Source of the DNA: Candidatus Heimdallarchaeota archaeon LC_2
GTDB taxonomy: Archaea; Asgardarchaeota; Heimdallarchaeia; Heimdallarchaeales; Kariarchaeaceae
Reading direction: 5' to 3'
NCBI GenBank assembly: GCA_001940725.1
Contig: MDVR01000125.1
Span: 1 to 11,782, forward strand
Length of the DNA: 11,782 nucleotides
Position numbers and translations under genes: made by a program. Below the pieces are notes generated by a model. The model made no database searches. It was not told the DNA's origin and was given only the letters and a program-made list of their open reading frames with translations. Within the stretch, counting starts at the first letter, position 1; each line of letters begins with the position of its first letter. This document shows positions 3,738 through 11,782 of the stretch, in pieces.

Positions 3738-6692
3738 TTAGGTACTTTCTTCATCTAACATTTTGGACATTTTCATGGCGTCCTCTAAATATTTTGATAC
3801 ATCAGTACCTTTTGTATACATTTTATCTTGATTATCGAATGAACCAATTTCTGGATTTTCATTCAACAAAGCGAGTAACAAATCTTCAGCTTGAACTTTA
3901 GACGTATTAGTCACTTCACTAATCTTGTCCAATGAAATCGGCATACCATCACCTGTGATTTGAATTAAGGTTAATAACGGCTGCCAGGGTGAAAACCATT
4001 CTTTTTTATTTGCAAATGATTGATCAAGTTTATCCATTTTCTTGTCAAGATCTGAGGACAAGACAAATATTCGTTTGGAAAATTCATTTATGTCATTTTC
4101 AGATACTTCAGTGAACAACTCAGCTTTTCTTTCTTTGAACAAATCTTGTATTTTACCTTGAAGGGTAATTATCGATTTAACGTCCTCTTGGAATCCCTCA
4201 GCCAATTGAAGTAATGGTTTCGTGTTGTTCTCAACCATCAGAAGGTGTTTTGGCGATGTAGTCTGAGTAATCATTTGGATAAATTCTTCTTCCTGTTTAT
4301 CACCATTGAATAGAGTTAACTGAGCTGCAGATTTGTTCCATCCATTAGTCATTTCTTCAGCCGATTTGAAACTCTGGGAAATTACCAAATCTAGTACACT
4401 CTTGTTGACAAAACCGTTTGAAACAGCATCCTTGTATTCTTCAAAGTCACTGAACCCATCTTTCATGGCTTGTTTCTTTTGTTTATAACTTTCCCATCCT
4501 TCATTTATTGCTTTATTAACCTGTAATTTATTCCTTCTTCTAAAACCAAAGAATACAGCTGTGAATACTGTAATGATTCCTATAATGATATATAACTCAA
4601 TTTTGCTTTTCGGATTTAAACCTAGTCTGTACTCGAGTAGATTAGGGATGAGATCACCATCTTTATCTTGATTTGCGTCATTTTTTAGTGGATCAAGGTT
4701 ATATTCAATTTCGAACCCATCGGGCATACCATCTCCATCCGTATCACTTACTGTAGGGTCAGTATATGAGAGGAATTCTCTGGCGTTTGAAGCCCCATCG
4801 TTATCAAAATCTAAAGCTCCGTCATTAAAATTAGATGCGTTAAACCCATATTGATATTCATAGAGATTGCTCATTATATCATTATCACTATCTATAGACG
4901 AATCATCCAATGTCGGATTAAGACCCATTGAATACTCCCACCAATCTGGCATTCCATCTGAGTCTGAGTCAGGGGATTTAGGGTTGGATCCGTATATGAA
5001 TTCTTGTAAATTTGATAACCCATCTATATCAGAATCAAGAAGTGCATCAACAGGGTCTAGAGGGTTGAGGTCATTTTCAAATTCCCAACCATCCCACATT
5101 CCATCACCATCAGTATCGGGATTTAATGGATCAAGACATATGGAATTAAGACTTGGTTTACATAAATCATATTCATCTTGGTTACTTATCCCGTCATTGT
5201 CGTAATCCCGATCAGGTTCCGCAATGAAAGGTGTTAATGTCAAAAATTCTATATCTCCATTTTCAGGAGTAAGAATTGCAAATAAGGCATCTCTTTTCCC
5301 ACCATATCGTAGATGATATCCCTCTGTAGGTGCAGGATTGAAAGATGAAGACTCGGTGTATGCATTGAGAATAATTTTTCCGGAGCTAAACCATTTAATA
5401 CCAAATGTCTCGTCATAATTCTCACCCTTCAGAATTTTTTCCCAAAGGATTCCCGTTCCATTAATATCAATACTCATCACAAAAATATTTGCGCTTGTAT
5501 CTGCCAGATCATTTTGATAACCACCAAGGTATAATTTTCCCTGATCATCCAAAGTTAGGTATGGAAGGGCATCATCTTGTGAATCACCAAGGTAAGTGGA
5601 ATACATAAGTTGACCCTCGCTATCAAATTTGGTAAGATAACCGTCCATATTTCCGCCCCGTCCTTGAATGTTGTCTAACAATGGAAAATTGTTTGACATG
5701 GTTGATCCAGCCACATAGACATTTTGATCACCATCAACAATGATTTCAAATCCAAATTCATTACCGTTCCCACCAAGATATGTACTCCACTGTAATGCTC
5801 CAGAGCTGTTTAATTTAGTGATAAAACTATCGTGAAGTCCACCCAAACTAGGTTGATACGCATTTTGTACTGGAAAATTCATAGAATTTGTGTATCCAGT
5901 AATATAGATATTTTCATTATTATCAATTGCTATGCCCTGAAGGTCCTCAAAACCCGATCCTCCAAAGTATGTACTCCATGCTAAAATACCGTTTTCATTA
6001 AATTTTGAAACAAATCCATCAAAATCTCCAAAGCGGCTAGTCATTAGAGCATTTTTCAGAGGAAAATTTAATGATGCTGTTCGTCCTGTTAGAATTAAGT
6101 TATTTTGGTCGTCAACGTCTATCCGAGTATTGGTATCATCTCTATTACCCCCCCAATAGAATCCCCACATAAATTCACAGTTATCAGAAATTTTCAAGAG
6201 ATATATATCCTGGCCTCCTCCACTATAATTAATTTCTGAGCCTTTTTCAACTTTCAGATCATTAGAACTAGTTTCGATGGCTGCAACGATATTATTGTCG
6301 TTGTCAACTACTAATCCATGTATACTATCATAATCTGATCCTATCACAGGATATGAACATAATACTTCTTCAAAATCACTGTCATATTTGACAATGAAAC
6401 TGTCTGCATGGCTATCTCCAGACCCTAACCCGAATTGATCACTTATTCTTATTGCAAGAATATAATTTCCATCTTTATCCTCAGCAATATCGAATAGCGA
6501 TTCAGAATTTCTGAAATTACTTTGATCAATTTTGATTGATGAGTCGATTTCAAGTGATGAATTCCTAGAAAATTCAAAATCACTATGTTGCAACTGAGTA
6601 TTATCATTTGATAATGCGGTTGAATTATAGTTAAAAATGATGATCATTAATATTAGAACGTTAATTCTAAAAAATTTCAATTTGACCCCCAT
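3738..6692 (-). CDS. Membrane protein: seven-bladed propeller, calcium repeats, cytoplasmic tail
   Basis: A 984-aa single-pass protein. Residues 1-28 form a signal peptide (LKFFRINVLILMIIIFNYN). Residues ~65-470 hold seven SBBP-type beta-propeller blades (starts near 65, 120, 185, 247, 311, 371, 425) with cores like STYLGGNGNEFG and DNNENIYITGYT. Residues ~494-690 hold eight DxDxDG calcium loops in four alternating pairs (DTDGDGMWDGWE, then DSDIDGLSNLQEF), thrombospondin type 3-like. A membrane helix lies at ~698-717, followed by RRR. The ~265-residue cytoplasmic part has helical segments with Gly-Phe/Gly-Trp turns (730-785), a coiled-coil-like stretch (~835-895) and a winged-helix-like end (ISLDKISEVTNTSKVQAEDL). 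No catalytic site is seen. It may be a surface adhesin or sensor; function unknown. Divergent from the solute-binding gene. Confidence 0.88.
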   Translation of the reverse strand: MGVKLKFFRINVLILMIIIFNYNSTALSNDNTQLQHSDFEFSRNSSLEIDSSIKIDQSNFRNSESLFDIAEDKDGNYILAIRISDQFGLGSGDSHADSFIVKYDSDFEEVLCSYPVIGSDYDSIHGLVVDNDNNIVAAIETSSNDLKVEKGSEINYSGGGQDIYLLKISDNCEFMWGFYWGGNRDDTNTRIDVDDQNNLILTGRTASLNFPLKNALMTSRFGDFDGFVSKFNENGILAWSTYFGGSGFEDLQGIAIDNNENIYITGYTNSMNFPVQNAYQPSLGGLHDSFITKLNSSGALQWSTYLGGNGNEFGFEIIVDGDQNVYVAGSTMSNNFPLLDNIQGRGGNMDGYLTKFDSEGQLMYSTYLGDSQDDALPYLTLDDQGKLYLGGYQNDLADTSANIFVMSIDINGTGILWEKILKGENYDETFGIKWFSSGKIILNAYTESSSFNPAPTEGYHLRYGGKRDALFAILTPENGDIEFLTLTPFIAEPDRDYDNDGISNQDEYDLCKPSLNSICLDPLNPDTDGDGMWDGWEFENDLNPLDPVDALLDSDIDGLSNLQEFIYGSNPKSPDSDSDGMPDWWEYSMGLNPTLDDSSIDSDNDIMSNLYEYQYGFNASNFNDGALDFDNDGASNAREFLSYTDPTVSDTDGDGMPDGFEIEYNLDPLKNDANQDKDGDLIPNLLEYRLGLNPKSKIELYIIIGIITVFTAVFFGFRRRNKLQVNKAINEGWESYKQKKQAMKDGFSDFEEYKDAVSNGFVNKSVLDLVISQSFKSAEEMTNGWNKSAAQLTLFNGDKQEEEFIQMITQTTSPKHLLMVENNTKPLLQLAEGFQEDVKSIITLQGKIQDLFKERKAELFTEVSENDINEFSKRIFVLSSDLDKKMDKLDQSFANKKEWFSPWQPLLTLIQITGDGMPISLDKISEVTNTSKVQAEDLLLALLNENPEIGSFDNQDKMYTKGTDVSKYLEDAMKMSKMLDEEST

Positions 6693-6725
6693 TTAATCAG
6701 AACTAAAATATTATATCTTATACAA

Positions 6726-6738
6726 CTTTAAAAGAGTT
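6726..6738 (-). promoter_or_regulatory. BRE/TATA promoter of the 984-aa gene
   Basis: The minus strand reads AAACTCTTTTAAAG here, ~38 bp before the ATG at 6692. The same 13-base string AAACTCTTTTAAA occurs on the plus strand before the divergent solute-binding gene, at 6938-6950. The match in both sequence and distance argues for a real TATA box with its upstream BRE. Confidence 0.65.
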
Positions 6739-6822
6739 TTCCTAATTGAGAATTCAATAAATCAAAATGTAAATTAAGGATAATAATCAATATGACATTT
6801 CACTGCTCTTTAATTTCAGTTC

Positions 6823-6834
6823 ATGAAGCTTCAT
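6823..6834. promoter_or_regulatory. 12-bp palindrome midway between divergent genes
   Basis: ATGAAGCTTCAT is a perfect 12-bp palindrome lying almost exactly midway in the 285-bp divergent intergenic region (6693-6977), about 130 bp from one start and 143 bp from the other. It could be a shared regulator site; nothing beyond symmetry and position supports this. The rest of the interval is AT-rich and holds only the two promoters. Confidence 0.25.
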
Positions 6835-6937
6835 TCTAATATATTTTGCTAACAAATATTGCCATAAAAATTTGCTTTGAATGGATAGATAATAATTGAT
6901 TAATTAAATCCTTAACTATCAAGTTCCCCCTTCCACA

Positions 6938-6950
6938 AACTCTTTTAAAA
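6938..6950 (+). promoter_or_regulatory. BRE/TATA promoter of the solute-binding gene
   Basis: AAACTCTTTTAAA, followed by ATGTATCAATAAA, centred ~32 bp before ATG 6978. This matches the box of the divergent gene. The expected transcription start (~25 bp downstream of the TATA) would fall within ~10 nt of the ATG, so the mRNA is probably leaderless or nearly so; no Shine-Dalgarno sequence is seen before 6978. Confidence 0.65.
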
Positions 6951-6977
6951 TGTATCAATAAAAGTTGTTCAGTAATT

Positions 6978-8933
6978 ATGTGGGGTCATTTTAGAACTTT
7001 AATTATTTTGAGTATAATTTCGCTGTCATCTGCCGGGATATTTACTATTGAGAATTCCAACGCACAAGAGCCTAATTATGCGGAAACGCCTATTTTCTTT
7101 GATTTCACGATGAATCGGAGAGATTCCCCCGACCGTGTTATTATGGCTGACCTAATCCAGTCATCATTGCTTGATATTGGAATTAATATGTCGATTGAAT
7201 TTGGTTTCTTAGATAGGTCAATTTTTTATGATAGGACAAATGTAAACCGAGTTCCCTTAAATGATGAAGGTGGATTCGATACTACTCTAATTTCATGGAA
7301 CGTTAATCCCGGTCGGGAAGGTGCACCTGGAGGGACTGAATATGGATCATACGGAGCAAATTTCTTTCCTGATTCATTCACACATACTGATGGAGTTCCC
7401 AATATGTGGAATTATATGAATTTCATTAGTGACGAATATAATTTATTGCAAAGTCAATATTTCAATGAACTTAATGCTGCAAGTAGAGACCAAATTTTTA
7501 GAGCGATGGTTGAGTTACTTGATGATGAGCTACCTATTATCCCTCTGGTTGATAGAGTAAATCTACAATTGTACAATAATGAGATTGGATTCAATCAAAC
7601 ACTTGATGATGTAATTCAGGCTATATCATTTAATGAGTTACGCTCGGGCTGGCAGAATTTAGAAATTGAAAACAAGGCTCAAATCGCAATTGGGAGATCA
7701 GGATTTCGTAGTTTTGATATGTCACCATTCTCAACAGGTGTTTTCAGCTCTTTGGCTTTTCAGGGATTATACGAAAGAGTCCCGGGTGAATTAACCAGTT
7801 GGCAACCGCTTTTAGCCGAAAGTATGCCTACTTGGAATCCGGAACAGACCATAGCCAAAATTAAAATCAAAGAAGGAATTACATTTGCAGATGGTCATAA
7901 TCTAACAGCGTTCGATGTGAAAGAGAGTTATAGATGGTATCTTTCGAACTTGTCGATGGATCGATCGCAAACATATTCTGAGTTCATTCAGGATTTTAGT
8001 CAAAGTCAATTTACGAGTAATGATTCAATTCGAATACTCAATGATTATACTTTGGAATTCACTTTTGCAAAACCGTACATATACCCAATTATTCCATTAT
8101 CTTTCAATGTATTCCCGATTCACTTGTATGGGACAGCTGATAAGTATAATGTATCAAATGGTGATCTGAGACAACATTTCGAGTCAATAATTTTGGATGA
8201 TGTAGTAGCAAACGGCACTTCGCCATATTTGCAAGGTAGTGGACCATTCCAATCTTCTGATTTAAACCTAACTGCGAATGTTCAGACCTTTTCATCCGTT
8301 GATAACTATTGGGCAGGTGTAGTTAAAACTTCTCAAATTAAATTCTATGAATATTTCGGTTCCGAATATTTCGAAGATTTGAATGATGGAACAATCGATT
8401 TCATGAATCGACCTTTTGATTTCGATCGTGATGACCTAAGTATTTTTACTAATATCGGATATAAAGAAAAGTATTTTGTAAATTTCGATTTCATGCCTCT
8501 AAATCTAGATCATCCCTGGATGGGTACCGGTGAGTTAACTCCTGTGGGGGTCGATAACCCTAGCCAGGCAAAAACTGCAGCGAAGAATATTAGACATGCC
8601 ATAAACTGTATGGTTCCAAGACAAGAAATAATCGATACTGTTTTTGCCGGATATGGTGATCCCGCCAATTCATTTATACATAAGACTGAAATACACTATC
8701 CAATCGGTTTTCAAACTTGTAACTCAGATATCAGTGCTGCACGAGGATTTATGGAAGCCGCAGGATTTGAATATCCAATAATTACCAGTTCGTCGAGCTC
8801 TTCATCAACCACTAAGAGATCCGATGATGGTTTCTTAGATTTTGTACTTTTTCATCAAATTTTTATCCCTTTAATCGTTGCTTTACTTGTTCTCAGACCG
8901 ATTAGGAATAAAAAATTTGCATCTAACAAATGA
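6978..8933 (+). CDS. Family 5 ABC solute-binding protein with permuted domain order
   Basis: A 651-aa exported protein: signal peptide 1-29 (LIILSIISLSSAGIF, cut near SNAQ), no lipobox Cys, a Ser/Thr linker (603-613) and a C-terminal membrane helix (~621-639) followed by basic residues, so the domain is tethered outside the cell. Residues ~245-597 match the first part of an OppA/DppA-type SBP: FQGLYERVPGELTSWQPLLA, ITFADGHNLTAFDVKESYRW, NIRHAINCMVPRQEIIDTVF and the ARGFMEAAGFEYP helix. The segment that should follow is instead at residues ~38-200: RVIMADLIQSSLLDIGINM, GGFDTTLISWNV, the DEYNLL region and DDELPIIPL. Total length suits one complete SBP. It probably binds peptides or sugars; no permease or ATPase gene is adjacent. 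Convergent with etfB. Confidence 0.87.
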   Translation: MWGHFRTLIILSIISLSSAGIFTIENSNAQEPNYAETPIFFDFTMNRRDSPDRVIMADLIQSSLLDIGINMSIEFGFLDRSIFYDRTNVNRVPLNDEGGFDTTLISWNVNPGREGAPGGTEYGSYGANFFPDSFTHTDGVPNMWNYMNFISDEYNLLQSQYFNELNAASRDQIFRAMVELLDDELPIIPLVDRVNLQLYNNEIGFNQTLDDVIQAISFNELRSGWQNLEIENKAQIAIGRSGFRSFDMSPFSTGVFSSLAFQGLYERVPGELTSWQPLLAESMPTWNPEQTIAKIKIKEGITFADGHNLTAFDVKESYRWYLSNLSMDRSQTYSEFIQDFSQSQFTSNDSIRILNDYTLEFTFAKPYIYPIIPLSFNVFPIHLYGTADKYNVSNGDLRQHFESIILDDVVANGTSPYLQGSGPFQSSDLNLTANVQTFSSVDNYWAGVVKTSQIKFYEYFGSEYFEDLNDGTIDFMNRPFDFDRDDLSIFTNIGYKEKYFVNFDFMPLNLDHPWMGTGELTPVGVDNPSQAKTAAKNIRHAINCMVPRQEIIDTVFAGYGDPANSFIHKTEIHYPIGFQTCNSDISAARGFMEAAGFEYPIITSSSSSSSTTKRSDDGFLDFVLFHQIFIPLIVALLVLRPIRNKKFASNK

Positions 8934-9030
8934 AAATATCCCATTTGAAGTCTTAATCGTCATTATTGGTATAGTTATCAAATATTATGAATACAATACA
9001 TTAGATTTATCCAGATTTATTAGGTTATTT

Positions 9031-9840
9031 TTACATATTTTCTAAAATGATTTCTGACAGTTTTTCTATGATTTCATCAGATGAGCCATCAAGGAAGATT
9101 TTCTTTCTCTCACGAGTTTTACATTGAACCATACCGTCAACAATTGTCAACGAACCAGGTAAACCAATTTCTTCAGGATTCAGATTAAATTCCTTATTAT
9201 CCCAAATAGTTAACTTATAGTTGCTATCTAATTCTTTCTTGAGAGCAAAATCTGGGAACCTTGGACTGTTGACACCAAGTTCAATTGAGAGAACTGCTGG
9301 TTTAGGAATTGAAATTACTTCTTCTCCACTTGTGGTTGCACGTTTGACAATGAAACGACCATCATCCTTGTCGTAATCAACTTCCTCGACATAGGTTGCC
9401 TGACTGAAATCTAGCCATTCTGCTAGTCCTGGAGGTACATTACCTGTTCCTCCATCGGCTGATTCAACTCCACAGATAACTAAGTCGACATTACCCATCT
9501 TCTTGACACCTTCTGCAAGTACCATTGTCGTTGGGTAGGTATCAGCCATCGCAAAAGCTCGATCACTGAGTAAAATTGCATCATCTGCACCCATGGCAAT
9601 CATGAGTCTCATGAAATCATCTACGAAGGGAGGTGCCATAGACATCAATGTAACTTTGCCACCATATTTTTCCTTCAAGGAAACAGCTACTTCTACTGCA
9701 TTCTTGTCCGGTGGGTTGATGATAGACTCTGCATCTCTACGATCAAGAGTATTGGTTTCAGGATCCATCTTAACCTGATCTGATTTTGGTACAACTTTTA
9801 CCATTACTACAATTTGAAGTCCATCTTTTGAATCTGACAT
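9031..9840 (-). CDS. etfB: Electron transfer flavoprotein subunit beta
   Basis: A 269-aa protein of normal EtfB length. Family motifs: VVMVKVVPKSDQVKMDPETN at the N-terminus, SIINPPDKNAVE (39-50), LSDRAFAMADT (91-101) and ADGGTGNVPPGLAEWL (128-143), the nucleotide-binding signature region. EtfB pairs with EtfA in the cytoplasm and passes electrons between dehydrogenases and an acceptor. The ATG overlaps the etfA stop by one base (TAATG), and GGAGG lies 7 bp upstream. Whether it is of the electron-bifurcating NAD-dependent kind cannot be settled here; DGGTG replaces the common DGDTA. The last 60 codons (9034-9213) are the source or sister of the five repeats at 1-3700. Ends 97 bp from the convergent SBP gene. 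Confidence 0.95.
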   Translation of the reverse strand: MSDSKDGLQIVVMVKVVPKSDQVKMDPETNTLDRRDAESIINPPDKNAVEVAVSLKEKYGGKVTLMSMAPPFVDDFMRLMIAMGADDAILLSDRAFAMADTYPTTMVLAEGVKKMGNVDLVICGVESADGGTGNVPPGLAEWLDFSQATYVEEVDYDKDDGRFIVKRATTSGEEVISIPKPAVLSIELGVNSPRFPDFALKKELDSNYKLTIWDNKEFNLNPEEIGLPGSLTIVDGMVQCKTRERKKIFLDGSSDEIIEKLSEIILENM

Positions 9841-10844
9841 TATTTTGCCTCCTGTAACAATTTAGCTTTCAGCTTTTCTATCAACTTGGGCATGATTTCA
9901 TTGACATCACCAACAACACCATAATCAGCATAATCGAAGATAATTGCTTTGTCATCATTATTGACAGCAATTATTACATCAGAGTCTTTGATACCACTGG
10001 TGAAGTGCATTGCTCCACTAATACCGAGGACGAGTGAAAACTTTGGTTTAATTGTAACACCTGTGGACCCTACTTGATGATACCTTGGGAGTACACCATC
10101 GTCACAAAGTGGTCGGGTAACACCTATCGAAGCATCCAGTAATTCCGCAATCTCTTTGACTTGAGTTAGATCATTTCCAACACCACGACCAGCTGTAACC
10201 AATCGTTTAGCCTTGGATATATCCTCAGTTTCAATTACTACTTTCTTGATTAGGTGAGTAGAAATTTCACTCTGGTCCAATTTCACTTTGAAATTTTTGA
10301 TTTTTCCTTTTCTTTTAGTATCAATTTCTTTCGCAGTGAAGATACCTGGTCTGACTGTAGCCATCTGAGGTCTACTTGTCTCACATTTAATCACTGCAAC
10401 AATTGATCCACCAAATCCTGGAACTGATCCTAGCATTAAGCCATCTTTTGTGATGTCAAGATCAACTACATCTGCAGTTAGTCCTGCTTTGGCTCGTACT
10501 GCGAGTCGGCCAGCAAGATCTCTTCCATTTGGACTTGCACCAAATATCAAATTGCTTGGCTTGTATTCGTTGATAATTTCCATGGTCACTTTGGTATATG
10601 TTTCATATTTATAGTGGCCCAATAATTCATGGTCTGCAACGACTGAGATATCCGCACCGCGTTGAATTGCTTCTTCTCCGATTTCTTTAGTATTTTTATT
10701 TCCAAGGATAATCGCTATGAGGTCTTCATTACATTTATCAGCTAAATCACGAGATTTGCCCAGAAGCTCCCATGATATGCTTTGTGCAATTCCTTCGTCT
10801 TGCTCGATCATTACAGCTATACCTTTCCAATCTTTTAGGTTCAT
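9840..10844 (-). CDS. etfA: Electron transfer flavoprotein subunit alpha
   Basis: A 334-aa EtfA of usual length. The C-terminal FAD domain is complete: TAGRGVGN (217-224), GVTRPLCDDG with Arg244, HQVGSTGVTIKPK (256-268), LGISGAMHF (273-281), AVNND (293-297) and ADYGVVGDVNEIMP (306-319). The N-terminal domain, including FGASPNGRDLAGRLAVR, matches the subunit interface. It starts directly after the stop of the upstream iron-sulfur gene (TAAATG) with GGAGG eight bases before. It lacks any N-terminal ferredoxin domain. Binds the electron-transferring FAD and docks to the redox partner. Confidence 0.96.
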   Translation of the reverse strand: MNLKDWKGIAVMIEQDEGIAQSISWELLGKSRDLADKCNEDLIAIILGNKNTKEIGEEAIQRGADISVVADHELLGHYKYETYTKVTMEIINEYKPSNLIFGASPNGRDLAGRLAVRAKAGLTADVVDLDITKDGLMLGSVPGFGGSIVAVIKCETSRPQMATVRPGIFTAKEIDTKRKGKIKNFKVKLDQSEISTHLIKKVVIETEDISKAKRLVTAGRGVGNDLTQVKEIAELLDASIGVTRPLCDDGVLPRYHQVGSTGVTIKPKFSLVLGISGAMHFTSGIKDSDVIIAVNNDDKAIIFDYADYGVVGDVNEIMPKLIEKLKAKLLQEAK

Positions 10845-11782
10845 TTATTGACCTCCTAATCCAAGCATGACTAGCTCGATCAGATCATTGATCTGGATAT
10901 TCTTTCCAGTGGTCTTTGAACTGTCCTCGAAATTCTGAATACAATATCCACATGAGGTGATCATGGCAGATGCACCTGTTTTTGCTGCACCATTGACACG
11001 TACATCAGAAAGACGAACATCTTCCTCTGTTTCCCTGTAGATTTGATTTCCACCACCACCACAGCAGATTGCTTGTGATTTGGTTTCATCCATCTCTGTT
11101 AAAGTCACTCCAGGGATTGCTTCGATTAGATTTCGGGGTGCATCATATACACCATTCCATCTTCCAAGATAACAAGGATCGTGATAGGTTACTTCCATAT
11201 CTAGATTCTTGGTGAATTTCAGATTATCATTGTTCCATATTTTATCAAGATATTCTGTGTAATGAAGTACTTCTGCCTCCAAACCATAGTAGGGATAGAT
11301 ATGCTTCATTATATTGTAAGCATGTGGACTTAGTGTGACAATTTGTTCAACACCAGTTTCATTGAATTGCTTGACATTATTAGTCAACATGTGATCCATG
11401 AAGGCATCATCTGAGATTTCGAATACTGCCTCTCCTGAACTTGGTTCATTCATTAGCACTCCAAAATCCTGATTCGTCTTGTTGAAAATACCTACCATAG
11501 ATTTAGCAACCTTCTGAAGTCGAGGATCATAAGCCGCTGGACCTCCGACATAGAACATCATCTTTGACTTCTCAGCGGGTTTTAAATCCAATCCTTGCAT
11601 CCAAGTGTTTCTACCACTTTTTGCTTCACCCATCGGGTTTGCTTCTTCCAATACATTCCAAAGTAATCCCTCAAATTCAGTTGGCATTTGTCGCTGTTTG
11701 TAAGAATAATTACGAAGCATGTGGAAACTGCCGACAATGTCTACTTCTCGTGGACATCTGACCTCGCACAATTTACAACTGC
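10845..11782 (-). CDS. HdrD/GlcF-like iron-sulfur oxidoreductase, C-terminal part
   Basis: Partial: the frame is open to the right edge, so the N-terminus is missing. At the edge it reads SCKLCEVRCPREVD, the CxxCxxxCP end of a ferredoxin-type [4Fe-4S] site (11754-11777). Then follow two CCG-type domains. The second is complete: HDPCYLGRW (10+ bases around 11174), ICCGGGGN (~11060) and TSCGYCIQN (~10945), ligands for a [4Fe-4S] cluster as in HdrB/HdrD and GlcF. The first has lost its cysteines: VGGPAAYDPR, NEPSSGEAV and LSPHAYN where the family has VGC, CCG and CPHC. Such proteins next to ETF genes relay electrons between the flavoprotein and a quinone or dehydrogenase partner. Start of the etfAB operon as seen here. 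Confidence 0.9.
   Translation of the reverse strand, partial: SCKLCEVRCPREVDIVGSFHMLRNYSYKQRQMPTEFEGLLWNVLEEANPMGEAKSGRNTWMQGLDLKPAEKSKMMFYVGGPAAYDPRLQKVAKSMVGIFNKTNQDFGVLMNEPSSGEAVFEISDDAFMDHMLTNNVKQFNETGVEQIVTLSPHAYNIMKHIYPYYGLEAEVLHYTEYLDKIWNNDNLKFTKNLDMEVTYHDPCYLGRWNGVYDAPRNLIEAIPGVTLTEMDETKSQAICCGGGGNQIYRETEEDVRLSDVRVNGAAKTGASAMITSCGYCIQNFEDSSKTTGKNIQINDLIELVMLGLGGQ
10854..10858 (-). promoter_or_regulatory. Ribosome binding site of etfA
   Basis: GGAGG on the minus strand, inside the last codons of the iron-sulfur gene (LGGQ, stop), eight bases before the etfA ATG at 10844. A matching GGAGG (9848-9852) precedes etfB. Both support internal Shine-Dalgarno initiation and tight translational coupling in this operon, in contrast to the apparently leaderless solute-binding gene. 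Confidence 0.75.

Noticed and set aside
4867..5205. Open frames on the strand opposite the long genes (also 2818-3045, 3211-3450, 3614-3901, 8104-8295, 9593-9778, 11564-11761)
   Set aside because: They lie opposite well-supported genes or repeats, have low-complexity or no recognisable content, and lack promoters or ribosome sites.
6978..8933. Two fused solute-binding proteins in tandem
   Set aside because: Each part is present once only and the total length fits a single binding protein, so permutation explains it better than duplication. A fusion of two truncated neighbours as the origin remains possible.
8934..9030. Transcription terminator between the convergent SBP and etfB genes
   Set aside because: Only a short T run (9025-9030) is visible and no clear hairpin; too weak in such AT-rich DNA to annotate.

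Overview
The window is AT-rich DNA that reads as archaeal. Its main promoters look like BRE/TATA boxes 30-40 nt upstream of start codons. It carries AbrB/PIN, MazF and RHH/PIN toxin-antitoxin (TA) pairs of the kind common in archaea. A family-5 solute-binding protein has a Ser/Thr linker and a C-terminal membrane anchor, and a secreted propeller protein carries Asp-rich calcium-binding repeats. The overall flavour suggests an Asgard (Heimdall-like) archaeon, but this is inference: no rRNA or phylogenetic marker is present.

Right part (9031-11782, minus strand): a tight operon of a HdrD/GlcF-like iron-sulfur protein (5' end beyond the window), etfA and etfB, with 0-1 nt junctions and GGAGG ribosome sites. 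It encodes an electron-transfer flavoprotein with its iron-sulfur partner. Middle part (3738-8933): two divergent genes share a near-identical promoter box. One encodes a 984-aa single-pass membrane protein (seven-bladed propeller, eight calcium loops, membrane helix, cytoplasmic helices and winged-helix-like end). The other encodes a membrane-anchored solute-binding protein whose domain order appears circularly permuted.

Left part (1-3713) is the most unusual. Four complete TA pairs (AbrB+MazF, RHH+PIN, AbrB+PIN, AbrB+PIN) alternate with five degenerate copies of the last ~60 codons of etfB. All copies lie in the same orientation as the real etfB at 9031-9840, while the TA pairs alternate in direction. 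Each TA pair is thus a ~0.6-0.7 kb cassette bracketed by 0.11-0.19 kb direct repeats, with a period of about 0.9 kb. The copies keep the EtfB reading frame, mostly broken by a single stop codon, and many of their differences are silent. The arrangement recalls elements that integrate into the 3' end of a protein gene and bring a replacement end (as e14 and phage 21 do at E. coli icd), repeated several times. No recombinase is visible, and the array runs off the left edge.

The fourth PIN toxin has no ATG. It starts most plausibly at a CTG directly after the antitoxin stop codon, with a well-placed AGGAG, and would be missed or called a fragment by ordinary gene finding. No tRNA, rRNA, CRISPR array or transposase was recognised.
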